Notes: a model not told the origin generated them from the letters alone. Counted from the first letter of the stretch, positions 6,115 to 13,135 are shown. The stretch: DNA of 13,687 nt from an uncultured Eubacteriales bacterium (GCA_910586105.1 CAJUGU010000014.1:30985-44671), one strand, 5' to 3'. Program-made: numbers and translations.

Positions 6115-6553
6115 ATGAATGAGGCGGCATCGCCCACGGCAGGCCCGCGCTGCAAGCAGGCAAACCGCAAGGGACAGCGTCTTCCGCGATCTGTTCCGGC
6201 ATCCGAAATATCTGCTTTATCAGACGCTCCACCCGGAGGATACGCAGACCACGGAATCGGATATTGTATCTGTCACACTCAAAAACGTTTTGCTGAACCA
6301 GCTGTATAACGATCCGGGCTTTACCGTCGGGCGGGGACGTCCTCTGCGCATGATCCTGCCGGAAGCACAGCCTGCATAGACGCTCAACGCCCTTGTCCGC
6401 ATCCTGATGTACCCGACCAAAGATTCCGATCGCAGGCCCGAAAGCCTCATACCGGAATCTGCGGTTGCCACAGCGCCGCAGCGCTGTGAACTTTTCGTTA
6501 ATTATTTCATTTTGACGGGGAGCAGTTCAAAGAGGCGGCCCCTGCATCTTTAA
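6115..6553 (+). pseudogene. Decayed Rpn-family (PD-(D/E)XK) nuclease/putative transposase
   Basis: The frame starts at ATG 6115 (MNEAASPTAGPRCKQANRK), then one extra G near 6171-6173 shifts it; the next frame reads DSVFRDLFRHPKYLLYQTLH, PEDTQTTESDIVSVTLKNVL and LNQLYNDPGFTVG, the well-known N-terminal signature of Rpn-type nucleases in Clostridia. Further on, the usual catalytic stretch VGDRLLILVEAQSTWT is garbled to VGRGRPLRMILPEAQPA followed by a TAG at 6377-6379. After the stop the same frame still resembles the family (TLNALVRILMY, then CELFVNYFILTG) up to TAA at 6551. Intact relatives are about 300 residues; this copy is also shortened at the C terminus. Rpn proteins are DNA endonucleases linked to recombination and transposition and often occur in many copies. 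This copy cannot make an active enzyme. Confidence 0.8.
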
Positions 6554-6567
6554 ATCGCCTTGCAGGC

Positions 6568-7815
6568 TCAGCCCACGGCGTGTTTTTTGTGCGCGCGCAC
6601 GGCTAGGCCGACAAACAACGGGATCTCCACGATGCACGCCGCGATCATGGCGCAGGGCGTCCATATCGGGAACCCGAACACATTCAAAAACCGGAAATCC
6701 GTGACCGCATACAGGATGCTTGCCTGTATGCTCACGCCGCTGGCAGGCAGTACCGTACAGAGCCACGCCGAAGCAGCCCCCGGCAAGGCCATTGCGGCGA
6801 CTACCGGCGCGATACAGAACGCCATTGCCGCCGCTAATGCCGTCGCCGCATTGCGGCACTTCGCCGAAAGGAACAGCGTCAGGCTGACCGACGCCAGCAC
6901 CGAAAGCGATCCCGCCAGCGCAAACAGCCCTTGCAGCTGGCCCATGTCCAGCGCCGACAATGTGACGATCGAATACGCCATCTGTACGGAGGTCTTCACG
7001 CACTCCCAGCCGAACAGGCTGTTCACCGTCAGCAGATAAGCCGCCGAGCAGGCCGCGAACAGCCCGCCGCTGATGCACAGCGCCGCGGCGATCTTCGCGA
7101 CGGCCAGCCACGTCCCGCCATAACGCGTACAACGCAGGATCTCGTCTGCCCCGGATTGATATTCCGCCGAAAACAGCGGCGCGGCGATCGCCGTACAAAT
7201 CAGCAGCACTAAAAACGCAAGGATGTTTTGATAATCCAGCGCCGTCGAATTCAGCCCCGGATAGACCGCAAGCGGCTTTTCCACCCGGCGATACAGTTCC
7301 ACGGCCTTTCGCTGCGCCGCCGGGAAGTCCGGCTGTTCCATTTCCAGCAGCGACGCGACCCGCGTTTCACACACTGCGTCGAAATCGTCGAGCTGCGCCG
7401 GGTCTACCTCGATCAGGCGGGGTGCCATCCCCGTTTTGGGGTCGGCGAACGCCTCCCGCACGCCGTGCAGCAAGGGGGCGATGGGTAAAATTTCCTGCTC
7501 ATAAACGCCCTCCGGCAGGTCGTAGGACTCGGTCACGCCGTACCGGTTCAGGCAAGCCTGGTACGCTTCCACCGCCGCGCGTACCCGTTCGGGATCGGCG
7601 AGGCCCGAGGCCCCCGCCTGCCGCTCTTTTTCATAGGCGATCGACGCCAGACCGGTCAGAACGGCTTCGTTCCCGGTTTCATCCGTAACGCTGCTGTAGC
7701 AGAACGTCACCGGCAGGTACGCCAACAGCACGCTGCTCAGCAGCCCGAACGCCGCCAGCGCCCACGTCAGCTTTGCCCGCAGCAGCCGTTTCAGTTCCAG
7801 CTTTAAAATTCGCAT
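6568..7815 (-). CDS. ABC-2-type transporter permease
   Basis: 415 residues. The ATG at 7815 follows AAAGGGGGG by about 7 bases and overlaps the end of the ATPase gene by 13 bases. One membrane span near 18-38 follows the basic start MRILKLELKRLLRAK; a large extracytoplasmic region (about 40-195) comes next; then about five spans at roughly 197-216, 237-263, 290-317, 322-346 and 385-406. The layout (first span, large loop, five more spans, basic end) is that of ABC-2 permeases used for lipid, peptide or antibiotic export or for self-protection. The amphipathic LFSAEYQSGADEILRCTRYG stretch (215-234) after the second span matches the coupling region seen in such permeases. The substrate cannot be named. 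No T-rich terminator is seen after the stop. Confidence 0.88.
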   Translation of the reverse strand: MRILKLELKRLLRAKLTWALAAFGLLSSVLLAYLPVTFCYSSVTDETGNEAVLTGLASIAYEKERQAGASGLADPERVRAAVEAYQACLNRYGVTESYDLPEGVYEQEILPIAPLLHGVREAFADPKTGMAPRLIEVDPAQLDDFDAVCETRVASLLEMEQPDFPAAQRKAVELYRRVEKPLAVYPGLNSTALDYQNILAFLVLLICTAIAAPLFSAEYQSGADEILRCTRYGGTWLAVAKIAAALCISGGLFAACSAAYLLTVNSLFGWECVKTSVQMAYSIVTLSALDMGQLQGLFALAGSLSVLASVSLTLFLSAKCRNAATALAAAMAFCIAPVVAAMALPGAASAWLCTVLPASGVSIQASILYAVTDFRFLNVFGFPIWTPCAMIAACIVEIPLFVGLAVRAHKKHAVG

Positions 7816-8708
7816 GGGAACGCCCCCCTTTCCTGCTCTGCGCCGTCCTGCGGGAACAGCCACAGGTACAGGTCCTCCAGCCGCGGCGCTTCCGGGACAT
7901 GGCCGGCGGCAAGCGGACGCTCCGCCAGATATCGGATCGACACAAAGCCCCCGCTTTCGTCCCGCAGGCTGACGACCGAGATCCCGCGCCCGGGCTCCGG
8001 CAGCGCCGCCATGGGGAGTAGGCCGCTCCACACCTTGCCTTCGGCCAGCTTCACCAGTTCCCCGGTCGTCCCGACCGCCAGCAGCCTGCCCGCCTTTAAG
8101 ATCGCGTGACAGACCGCGATCGACTCCACGTCGGAAACGATATGGGTCGAGATCAGCACGATCCGGTCGTGCCCCAATCCGGAAAGCAGGTTGCGGAACC
8201 GGATGCGTTCGCCCGGATCCAGCCCGCCGGTCGGCTCGTCCAGGATCAGTACCCGCGGATCGTTGAGCAGCGCCTGCGCGATGCCCACCCGCCGCTTCAT
8301 CCCGCCGGATAATCTTGCGATCTTCTTCCCGCGCGCCTCTGTCAGCGACACCTGTTCGAGCAGTTCGGCGATCCGTCTGCGGGTGCGCCGCTCCGGTACG
8401 CCCTTCAGCGCGGCGACGTATTCCAGATAGTCCCCCACCGTAAACCCGGCATAAAACCCGAATTCCTGCGGCAGATAGCCGAATACCGCATGGTATCGCT
8501 CCTGCAGTTCACCGAGCGGCACGCCGTTGTACCGCACCGTCCCGGCGTCCGGCTCCGTAAGCCCTGCCAGTATCCGCATCAGGGTCGTCTTTCCCGCCCC
8601 GTTTGCGCCCAGCAGGCCCCAGACGCCCGGCGTGAGCGTCAGGGAAACGTCGTCAACCGCCGTTTTGTTCCCGAAGCGCCGCGTTACATGATCGATCTGC
8701 AATTCCAT
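7803..8708 (-). CDS. ABC transporter ATP-binding protein (ABC-2 exporter)
   Basis: 301 residues. The ATG at 8708 follows GGAAAGGAG by 8 bases; an upstream in-frame ATG at 8765 lies inside the promoter and is rejected. Walker A GANGAGKT (34-41), Q-loop Q81, signature LSGGM (133-137), Walker B VLILDEP (153-159) and switch histidine H189 are all intact. After the nucleotide-binding domain (about 1-220) comes an extra C-terminal domain of about 80 residues, common in exporters of the CcmA/BcrA type, ending LEDLYLWLF. It powers export by the permease encoded directly downstream with a 13-base overlap. The substrate is unknown; a bacitracin- or lantibiotic-type role is possible, but no peptide or immunity gene is adjacent. 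Confidence 0.93.
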   Translation of the reverse strand: MELQIDHVTRRFGNKTAVDDVSLTLTPGVWGLLGANGAGKTTLMRILAGLTEPDAGTVRYNGVPLGELQERYHAVFGYLPQEFGFYAGFTVGDYLEYVAALKGVPERRTRRRIAELLEQVSLTEARGKKIARLSGGMKRRVGIAQALLNDPRVLILDEPTGGLDPGERIRFRNLLSGLGHDRIVLISTHIVSDVESIAVCHAILKAGRLLAVGTTGELVKLAEGKVWSGLLPMAALPEPGRGISVVSLRDESGGFVSIRYLAERPLAAGHVPEAPRLEDLYLWLFPQDGAEQERGAFPCEF

Positions 8709-8740
8709 AATCTGGCTCCTTTCCGTCTTCCCAAAGGAAA

Positions 8741-8785
8741 ACGCGCTTGTTTTTGGCACGTCCATTGTACCAAAAGCAAGCGCGT
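8741..8785 (-). promoter_or_regulatory. ABC operon promoter inside a 16-base inverted repeat
   Basis: ACGCGCTTGTTTTTGG (8741-8756) and CCAAAAGCAAGCGCGT (8770-8785) are inverted repeats matching at 15 of 16 positions. The 13-base spacer contains, on the minus strand, TACAAT (8769-8764), which with the preceding TGG makes an extended -10. Transcription would start inside the second arm, so the full repeat is not transcribed and acts as DNA: a large operator around the -10. No -35 of quality is visible, as usual for extended -10 promoters. Confidence 0.6.
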
Positions 8786-8816
8786 CGTTTCTGTGTTCGC
8801 ACGCACGATATCCATT

Positions 8817-8835
8817 GGATTTCCTTCGGAAATCC
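8817..8835. repeat. Perfect 8-base inverted repeat after the GNAT gene
   Basis: GGATTTCC and GGAAATCC flank TTC. It lies about 30 bases downstream of the GNAT stop and upstream of the ABC promoter. Read on the minus strand the hairpin is followed by AATGG, not a T-run, so it is at best a weak terminator for the GNAT gene. Confidence 0.5.
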
Positions 8836-8864
8836 TTACGATTTTCTAACGGGAAGACGGCGGG

Positions 8865-9641
8865 TCAGCCGCCTGCGCCGTTCAGTCCGTCTACAAAGGC
8901 GGCAGTATTGGCCTGCAGCTCGATCCATGCGGGACGGAAACCAGATCGGATCGCATTCCGTACCGAACCCAGGTTCGACCACGCCGCGCAGTAAAACGGA
9001 ACCTTGCCCTTTTGCAGGATCGCCAGCGCCAGACAGCTCGTCAGCGCCGACGCGATCCCCTGGCGGCGGAAGCCCGGCAACACGTCAACGCCGATTTGCC
9101 ACATACTCTCACAATCTGCGGAACACGCCGCAAGGCCGACAAGCTCCCCACCGTTGTAAGCCCCAACGCCCAGCACATCCAGCTCTTTCCGCTTTTCGCT
9201 CAGCGCGTTGCCCCAGGCGCCCGTATACAGCGGCGCAAAATCATCCGGGGCCATGAGCCGCATCGGGTAAGGGCAGTCAAGCGCTTTCAGCCGTCCCGGC
9301 TCCGGCAGGAAATATTCCGCCATAAAGCAGACCCGCATCCCCTTTTCCCGCAAGGCATCGTCCAAAATATACAGGTTCGGCGTTTCAAAGCAATGCGCCA
9401 CGGGAAAACAGCGGATATAGTCGGCGACCGGCTCCCGGCAAGGCTCCGACACGGACGCAACAAGATTACTGCCGTAAGAAGTCAGGCAGCATACGAACGT
9501 CCGATCCTTCCGCGCCTCCGGACTGCTCCGCAGGGGCACGATCACATTTTCGTCCCTCAAAAAATCCCGGCGGCCGCAGCCCAGATCGATCGCCGACTGC
9601 CGCATCGCCGTTTCGTAAATCTCCTCAGCGGTGATCTCCAC
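8865..9641 (-). CDS. GNAT-family N-acetyltransferase with N-terminal extension
   Basis: 258 residues, starting with GTG at 9641, 6 bases after AGGAAAGGAGG; the strong site decides this start. The GNAT domain is at about 125-245: beta strands around ELVGLAACSA, then the acetyl-CoA binding motif VDVLPGFRRQGIASAL (185-200, with the R-R-Q-G-I-A pyrophosphate loop) and a following helix TSCLALAILQKGK; WSNLGSVRNAIRSGFRP (221-237) is the usual final motif. The first 120 residues form a separate domain, seen in a group of clostridial GNAT proteins of unknown substrate. It would transfer acetyl from acetyl-CoA to a small-molecule or protein amine in the cytosol. The small XRE regulator ends 45 bases upstream on the same strand, so the two are probably co-transcribed. 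Confidence 0.85.
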   Translation of the reverse strand: MEITAEEIYETAMRQSAIDLGCGRRDFLRDENVIVPLRSSPEARKDRTFVCCLTSYGSNLVASVSEPCREPVADYIRCFPVAHCFETPNLYILDDALREKGMRVCFMAEYFLPEPGRLKALDCPYPMRLMAPDDFAPLYTGAWGNALSEKRKELDVLGVGAYNGGELVGLAACSADCESMWQIGVDVLPGFRRQGIASALTSCLALAILQKGKVPFYCAAWSNLGSVRNAIRSGFRPAWIELQANTAAFVDGLNGAGG

Positions 9642-9686
9642 GCCCGACCTCCTTTCCTGTCCGGCGAAAGCCGCGCGGCTCCCCGG

Positions 9687-9956
9687 TCACTCCTCCTCCT
9701 GCGGCAGGTCGTCGAGGGTAAGCCCCGCGAAGAAGTCGTCGAAAGAGGTCACGTTATAAAGCTCCTTCATCGCCAGCAGGATGCTCACGCGGACATTGTA
9801 CACCCCTCGTTCCATTTGCGACAGCATTTCCCGGCTGATGGTAAGCCCCATCTTCCGCAGCTTGTCCGCCGCCTGCCCCTGCGACAGGCCCACATCCATC
9901 CGCAGATCCCGCAGGTTCCCGCCGATCGAAATATCCTGTTTGACGCGTTTTGACAT
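9687..9956 (-). CDS. Small XRE-family (Cro/CI-type HTH) regulator
   Basis: 89 residues. The ATG at 9956 follows GGAAAGGAG by 8 bases; the longer upstream frame is GC-rich spacer without a start signal. Residues 12-68 form an XRE helix-turn-helix: LRDLRMDVGLSQGQAADKLR, then REMLSQMERG at the recognition helix, then LLAMKELYNV. The HTH is followed by an acidic tail (about 70-89, DDFFAGLTLDDLPQEEE) too short to be a ligand-binding domain. It probably represses its own operon with the GNAT gene. It is preceded by the csoR gene, with a probable terminator between. Confidence 0.85.
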   Translation of the reverse strand: MSKRVKQDISIGGNLRDLRMDVGLSQGQAADKLRKMGLTISREMLSQMERGVYNVRVSILLAMKELYNVTSFDDFFAGLTLDDLPQEEE

Positions 9957-10027
9957 AAAACCGTTCTCCTTTCCAGCGCCGTTCCAGCGCCTCTTCCATT
10001 GCCGCCCCGGCGGCGCTTCTTCCTGCG

Positions 10028-10061
10028 AAAACCGCCGCGCGGGCCGGAAGCCCCTGCGGCG
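10028..10061 (-). terminator. Probable terminator of the copper operon
   Basis: On the minus strand CGCCGC and GCGGCG enclose a smaller GGGC/GCCC stem, and the right arm runs into GTTTT. It starts about 50 bases after the csoR stop. The T-run is short, so the call is moderate. Confidence 0.5.
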
Positions 10062-10073
10062 ATGCTGCACAGC

Positions 10074-10099
10074 CGCCCGGGAGGCCTTCCCCCCGGGCG
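10074..10099 (-). repeat. GC-rich hairpin right after csoR
   Basis: CGCCCGGG and CCCGGGCG pair perfectly around a 10-base loop, starting about 12 bases after the csoR stop. There is no T-run, so it may protect the transcript end rather than terminate. Confidence 0.5.
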
Positions 10100-10110
10100 C
10101 TGCGCCTGCG

Positions 10111-10386
10111 TCATTTCTCCGCCTTGTCCATCAGCGATATGATCTCGTCGAGCTTGGCCTTACGTTCGTCCTCGTCGCCGCATTCGAGCGCTTCCCGCAC
10201 GCAGCCTTCCAGATGCGCCCGCAATACTTCCCGGCGCGCCTTGCGCAGCAGGGATTCGGTCGCCGAGATCTGGTTTGCGATCTCCAGGCAGTAGCGGTCG
10301 TCCTCAATCATTTTCAGCACCGCTTCCGCCTGCCCGCGCGCCATTTTGATCAGCGGCGCAACTTTTTTCTGTTCAGCCTGCATCAT
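10111..10386 (-). CDS. csoR: CsoR-type (DUF156) copper-sensing repressor
   Basis: 91 residues, normal for CsoR. The start ATG at 10386 overlaps the copA stop as ATGATG; the second ATG at 10383 is better spaced from GGGGA and may be the true start. The all-helical fold shows the copper ligand set C33, H58 and C62 (RYC, then RAHLEGC) with Y32 before the first cysteine, as in Cu(I)-sensing CsoR rather than nickel- or formaldehyde-sensing relatives. Without copper the tetramer binds a G/C-tract operator; Cu(I) releases it. Being the last gene of the operon it controls makes a feedback loop: copper raises CopA and its own repressor together. A further cysteine at 69 lies outside the known site. 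Confidence 0.92.
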   Translation of the reverse strand: MMQAEQKKVAPLIKMARGQAEAVLKMIEDDRYCLEIANQISATESLLRKARREVLRAHLEGCVREALECGDEDERKAKLDEIISLMDKAEK

Positions 10387-10589
10387 TCGATCCCCAATAC
10401 TTTGTAGCCAGCGCTGGTGACCGCCGCGCTCAGGGCTTCGTCCGAGACCTCGTTTTGCAGGGTGCAGACGGCCTTGCCGGTCTCATGGCTGACCTCGGCG
10501 CTGACCCCTTCGAGCGCATTCAGCGCCTCCGTGACGCGCCCGGAGCAATGCGGGCACATCATGCCTTCAATGGAAATGACCTTTTTCAT
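10383..10589 (-). other. CopZ-like domain of copA with its own ribosome binding site
   Basis: Within copA, the ATG at 10589 begins a complete 68-residue CopZ-like sequence (MKKVISIEGMMCPHC onward). Directly before it on the minus strand AGGAAGAGG (10603-10595) ends 5 bases from the ATG, a good ribosome binding site. Separate CopZ could therefore be made by internal initiation besides the fusion. The simplest history is that copA and copZ were adjacent genes that fused by loss of the stop codon. Internal translation itself is inference. Confidence 0.6.
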
Positions 10590-12914
10590 GTGAACCTCTT
10601 CCTTTCGATCTTGTTGTATCGTTTCAGCGGTCTTCGCCGCGGAACGCTGGGAGGGCAGCGGCCGGAACAGCTTCAGCCGCAGGGCGTTCGACACCACGCA
10701 TACCGACGACAGGCTCATGGCCGCCGCCCCGAACATCGGGCTGAGCTTGAGCCCGAACGCCGTCCAGAATACGCCCGCTGCAAGCGGGATGCCGATGCAG
10801 TTATAAAAGAACGCCCAAAACAGGTTTTGCCGGATGTTGCGGATGACCGCGCGCGACAGGCGCACGGCGTTGACCGCGTCCATCAGGTCGGATTTCATCA
10901 ATACCACGTCGGCCGATTCGATCGCAACGTCCGTCCCCGCGCCAATCGCGACGCCGACGTCGGCCCGCGCGAGCGCAGGCGCGTCGTTGATGCCGTCGCC
11001 TACCATCGCGACCACCCGGCCCTGCTCCTGAAGGGCGCGGATCTCGCGTTCTTTGTCCTGCGGCAGCACTTCCGCGACGACGCGCGGGATGTCCAGCTCC
11101 CGCCGGATGGCCTCGGCGGTCGCCTTGTTGTCGCCGGTCAGCAGGGTGACGTCGATGTGCAGCTCGCGCAGCGCCCGGACCGCCTGCGCGCTGGTCTCCT
11201 TCACCACGTCCGCGATCGCAAGCAGGCCGATCGCTTTGCCTTCGCGGGCGAAATACAGCGGGGTCTTACCGGCGGCGGCGAGCGCTTCGCCCTGTTGCAC
11301 GAACGCCGAAAGCCCGACGCCCTGCTCGCCCATCAGCCGCGCGTTGCCTGCGGTACAGGGCTTGCCGCCGACCGTCGCCGCGATCCCCTTGCCGGGTTCG
11401 GCTATGAAATCACGGGTTTCGGCGGGGCGGATGCCCTGCGCGCGCGCGTAAGTGACGACCGCTTCGGCGAGCGGATGTTCGGACGGCTGTTCAAGCGAAA
11501 GGGCCACCGTGAGCAGCTCCTGTTCCCCGACGCCGGGGGCCGGGAGCACGTCGGTGACGCGCGGTCGGCCTTCCGTTACGGTGCCGGTCTTGTCGAGCAC
11601 CACCGCGTTGACCGCCTGCAAGCGTTCCAGCGCTTCCGCCGACTGGAACAGCACGCCGTTTTCCGCGCCTACGCCGGTACCGACCATGATCGCGACCGGC
11701 GTCGCCAGCCCCAGCGCGCAGGGGCACGAAATGACTAATACCGCAATGGCGCACGACAGCGCAAAGGTAAAGGTCGCGCCTGCCGCCAGCCAGACGATGC
11801 AGGTGACCAGCGCGATGCCGAGCACTACGGGGACGAAAACGCCTGCGACCTTATCCGCGAGCGCCGCGATCGGCGCTTTGGACGCGCTTGCTTCTTCGAC
11901 AAGGCGGATGATCTGGGAAAGCGTCGTGTCGTCGCCCACGCGGGAGGCGCGGAACACGACCGAGCCGGTCTTGTTGATCGTGGCGGCGATGATGGGATCG
12001 CCTTCGCCCTTTTCGACCGGGATGCTTTCGCCGGTCAGCGCCGATTCATCAAGGGCGGTGCGCCCTTCCACGATGGTACCGTCGACCGGGACGCTCTGCC
12101 CGGGGCGGACGACGACCAGGTCGCCGACCACGACTTCATCGATCGGTACGGTGAGCTCTTCGCCGTCCCGCCGCACCTGGGCGGTCTGGGGACGCAGATC
12201 CATCAGGCGGGCAATCGCTTCGCCGGTGCGCTTTTTCGCGCGGGTCTCAAAATATTTCCCCAATGTTACCAGTGTCAGGATCATGCCTGCGGACTCAAAA
12301 TAAAGGTCGTGGCCGTATTCATGGACGCGCGCCATATCGCCGTGCCCCAGGCCGTAGCCGATCTGGTACAGGGCGAACACGCCGTAAACCAGCGCCGCGC
12401 CGGAGCCTACGGCGATCAGGGCGTCCATCGTCGGCGCGCGGTGCAGCAGGGTCTTAAACCCGTTGACGTAGTATTTTTTGTTGACGATGCAGATGGGCAG
12501 CGTCAGCAGGAACTGGGTGAGCGCGAAGCTCATCATGTTTTCGCCGCCGGTCAGGACGGCGGGCAGCGGCGCGCCGATCATATGCCCCATGGAAACATAC
12601 ATCAGCAGGGCGAGGAACCCAAAGGAAACGGCGATGCGCCGCTGCATCTCTTTGAGGTCGGCGTTGGGGTCGGCCTGTTCCGGCGCGGCGGCGGCTTTGG
12701 CTTTGCCCTTCACGGACGCGCCATACCCGCCGTCGACGACGGCCTGAACGATGGCCGGATCGGTCAGCACGGCCTCGTCATACTCCACTTTCATGGAACC
12801 CGCCAACAGGTTGACCTGCACTTGCCGCACGCCGGGCAGCGCGCCGACGGCTTTTTCGACATGAGCGGAGCAGGCCGCGCAACTCATGCCGGTGACGTTG
12901 AAATGTTGTATCAT
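10383..12914 (-). CDS. copA: Cu(I)-exporting P1B-type ATPase with C-terminal CopZ-like domain
   Basis: 843 residues. The ATG at 12914 follows GGGAGG by about 11 bases. N-terminal heavy-metal domain 1-70 with GMSCAAC (C12, C15); transmembrane part from about 93; actuator TGES (294-297); the CPC metal site C397-P-C399; phosphorylation D441 in DKTGT; SEHP (478-481); GDGIND (639-644). Y704-N705 and MSLSS (733-737) in the last two spans are the signature of Cu(I) pumps (P1B-1). It moves Cu(I) out of the cytosol using ATP. The core would end at about 750; residues 776-843 are a second heavy-metal domain (GMMCPHC, C787 and C790) that looks like a whole CopZ chaperone joined by a short linker. csoR overlaps its end by ATGA. 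Confidence 0.95.
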   Translation of the reverse strand: MIQHFNVTGMSCAACSAHVEKAVGALPGVRQVQVNLLAGSMKVEYDEAVLTDPAIVQAVVDGGYGASVKGKAKAAAAPEQADPNADLKEMQRRIAVSFGFLALLMYVSMGHMIGAPLPAVLTGGENMMSFALTQFLLTLPICIVNKKYYVNGFKTLLHRAPTMDALIAVGSGAALVYGVFALYQIGYGLGHGDMARVHEYGHDLYFESAGMILTLVTLGKYFETRAKKRTGEAIARLMDLRPQTAQVRRDGEELTVPIDEVVVGDLVVVRPGQSVPVDGTIVEGRTALDESALTGESIPVEKGEGDPIIAATINKTGSVVFRASRVGDDTTLSQIIRLVEEASASKAPIAALADKVAGVFVPVVLGIALVTCIVWLAAGATFTFALSCAIAVLVISCPCALGLATPVAIMVGTGVGAENGVLFQSAEALERLQAVNAVVLDKTGTVTEGRPRVTDVLPAPGVGEQELLTVALSLEQPSEHPLAEAVVTYARAQGIRPAETRDFIAEPGKGIAATVGGKPCTAGNARLMGEQGVGLSAFVQQGEALAAAGKTPLYFAREGKAIGLLAIADVVKETSAQAVRALRELHIDVTLLTGDNKATAEAIRRELDIPRVVAEVLPQDKEREIRALQEQGRVVAMVGDGINDAPALARADVGVAIGAGTDVAIESADVVLMKSDLMDAVNAVRLSRAVIRNIRQNLFWAFFYNCIGIPLAAGVFWTAFGLKLSPMFGAAAMSLSSVCVVSNALRLKLFRPLPSQRSAAKTAETIQQDRKEEVHMKKVISIEGMMCPHCSGRVTEALNALEGVSAEVSHETGKAVCTLQNEVSDEALSAAVTSAGYKVLGIE

Positions 12915-12922
12915 ATCGGTTA

Positions 12923-12943
12923 ATACCTCCCACCCCCGGGTAT
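12923..12943 (-). promoter_or_regulatory. Candidate CsoR operator over the copA ribosome binding site
   Basis: The 21-base stretch from ATACC to GGTAT reads ATACCCGGGGGTGGGAGGTAT's minus-strand ends ATACCC and GGTAT around a G-tract. CsoR sites in Firmicutes have TACCC and GGGGGTA halves, and here TACCCGGGGGT is present. It lies about 10-30 bases after the expected transcription start and includes the GGGAGG ribosome binding site, so binding would block copA expression. Confidence 0.5.
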
Positions 12944-12959
12944 GGGGTTTTCTAGCTTT

Positions 12960-12988
12960 ATTATACCCATCGCATACGCGCTTGTCAA
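12960..12988 (-). promoter_or_regulatory. Consensus promoter of copA-csoR
   Basis: On the minus strand perfect TTGACA (12988-12983) and TATAAT (12965-12960) are 17 bases apart, as strong as a sigma-A promoter gets, which makes sense only if a repressor such as CsoR keeps it off. Confidence 0.88.
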
Positions 12989-13010
12989 GTACGGATTTGG
13001 GGAGTATAAT
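12982..13010 (+). promoter_or_regulatory. Promoter of the Fur-family gene, overlapping the copA -35
   Basis: TTGTCA (12982-12987) and a perfect TATAAT (13005-13010) are 17 bases apart on the plus strand. The -35 shares 12983-12987 with the minus-strand TTGACA of copA. The leader to the ATG at 13136 would be about 120 bases. Confidence 0.8.
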
Positions 13011-13135
13011 AAGAAGGTACCGCACCGCGGGGCGGGAAGCGGGGCGCTTTCGAGGGAAGGAGCACCGATTCCGGTCTGAAAGGGCGGCTGCAAAAGAAAT
13101 TGATTTTGATATTTTGAACGCCGGGAGGTGTTTTT

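Noticed and set aside
5999..6232. 77-codon minus-strand frame opposite the pseudogene leader
   Set aside because: No start signal, and it is explained by the repeat element and the antisense of the nuclease pseudogene.
6500..6567. Terminator after the ABC permease
   Set aside because: CCTGCA and TGCAGG can pair, but the loop is long and no T-run follows on the minus strand.
9012..9953. 313-codon open frame on the plus strand
   Set aside because: It lies opposite the GNAT and XRE genes, both of which have strong ribosome binding sites and family motifs.
8865..9956. Toxin-antitoxin module of the GNAT type
   Set aside because: Known GNAT toxins are about 160-170 residues and pair with a ribbon-helix-helix antitoxin; this GNAT is 258 residues with an extra domain and its partner is an XRE protein.
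10455..11738. 427-codon open frame on the plus strand
   Set aside because: Antisense of copA in GC-rich DNA, where stop codons are rare on the opposite strand; Arg/Ala/Asp-rich with no domain.
13080..13135. Second Fur-type box or promoter in the long leader of the Fur-family gene
   Set aside because: The AT-rich stretch around 13098-13118 has TTGAT/TTTTGA echoes but no clean 7-1-7 symmetry and no spaced -35/-10 pair.
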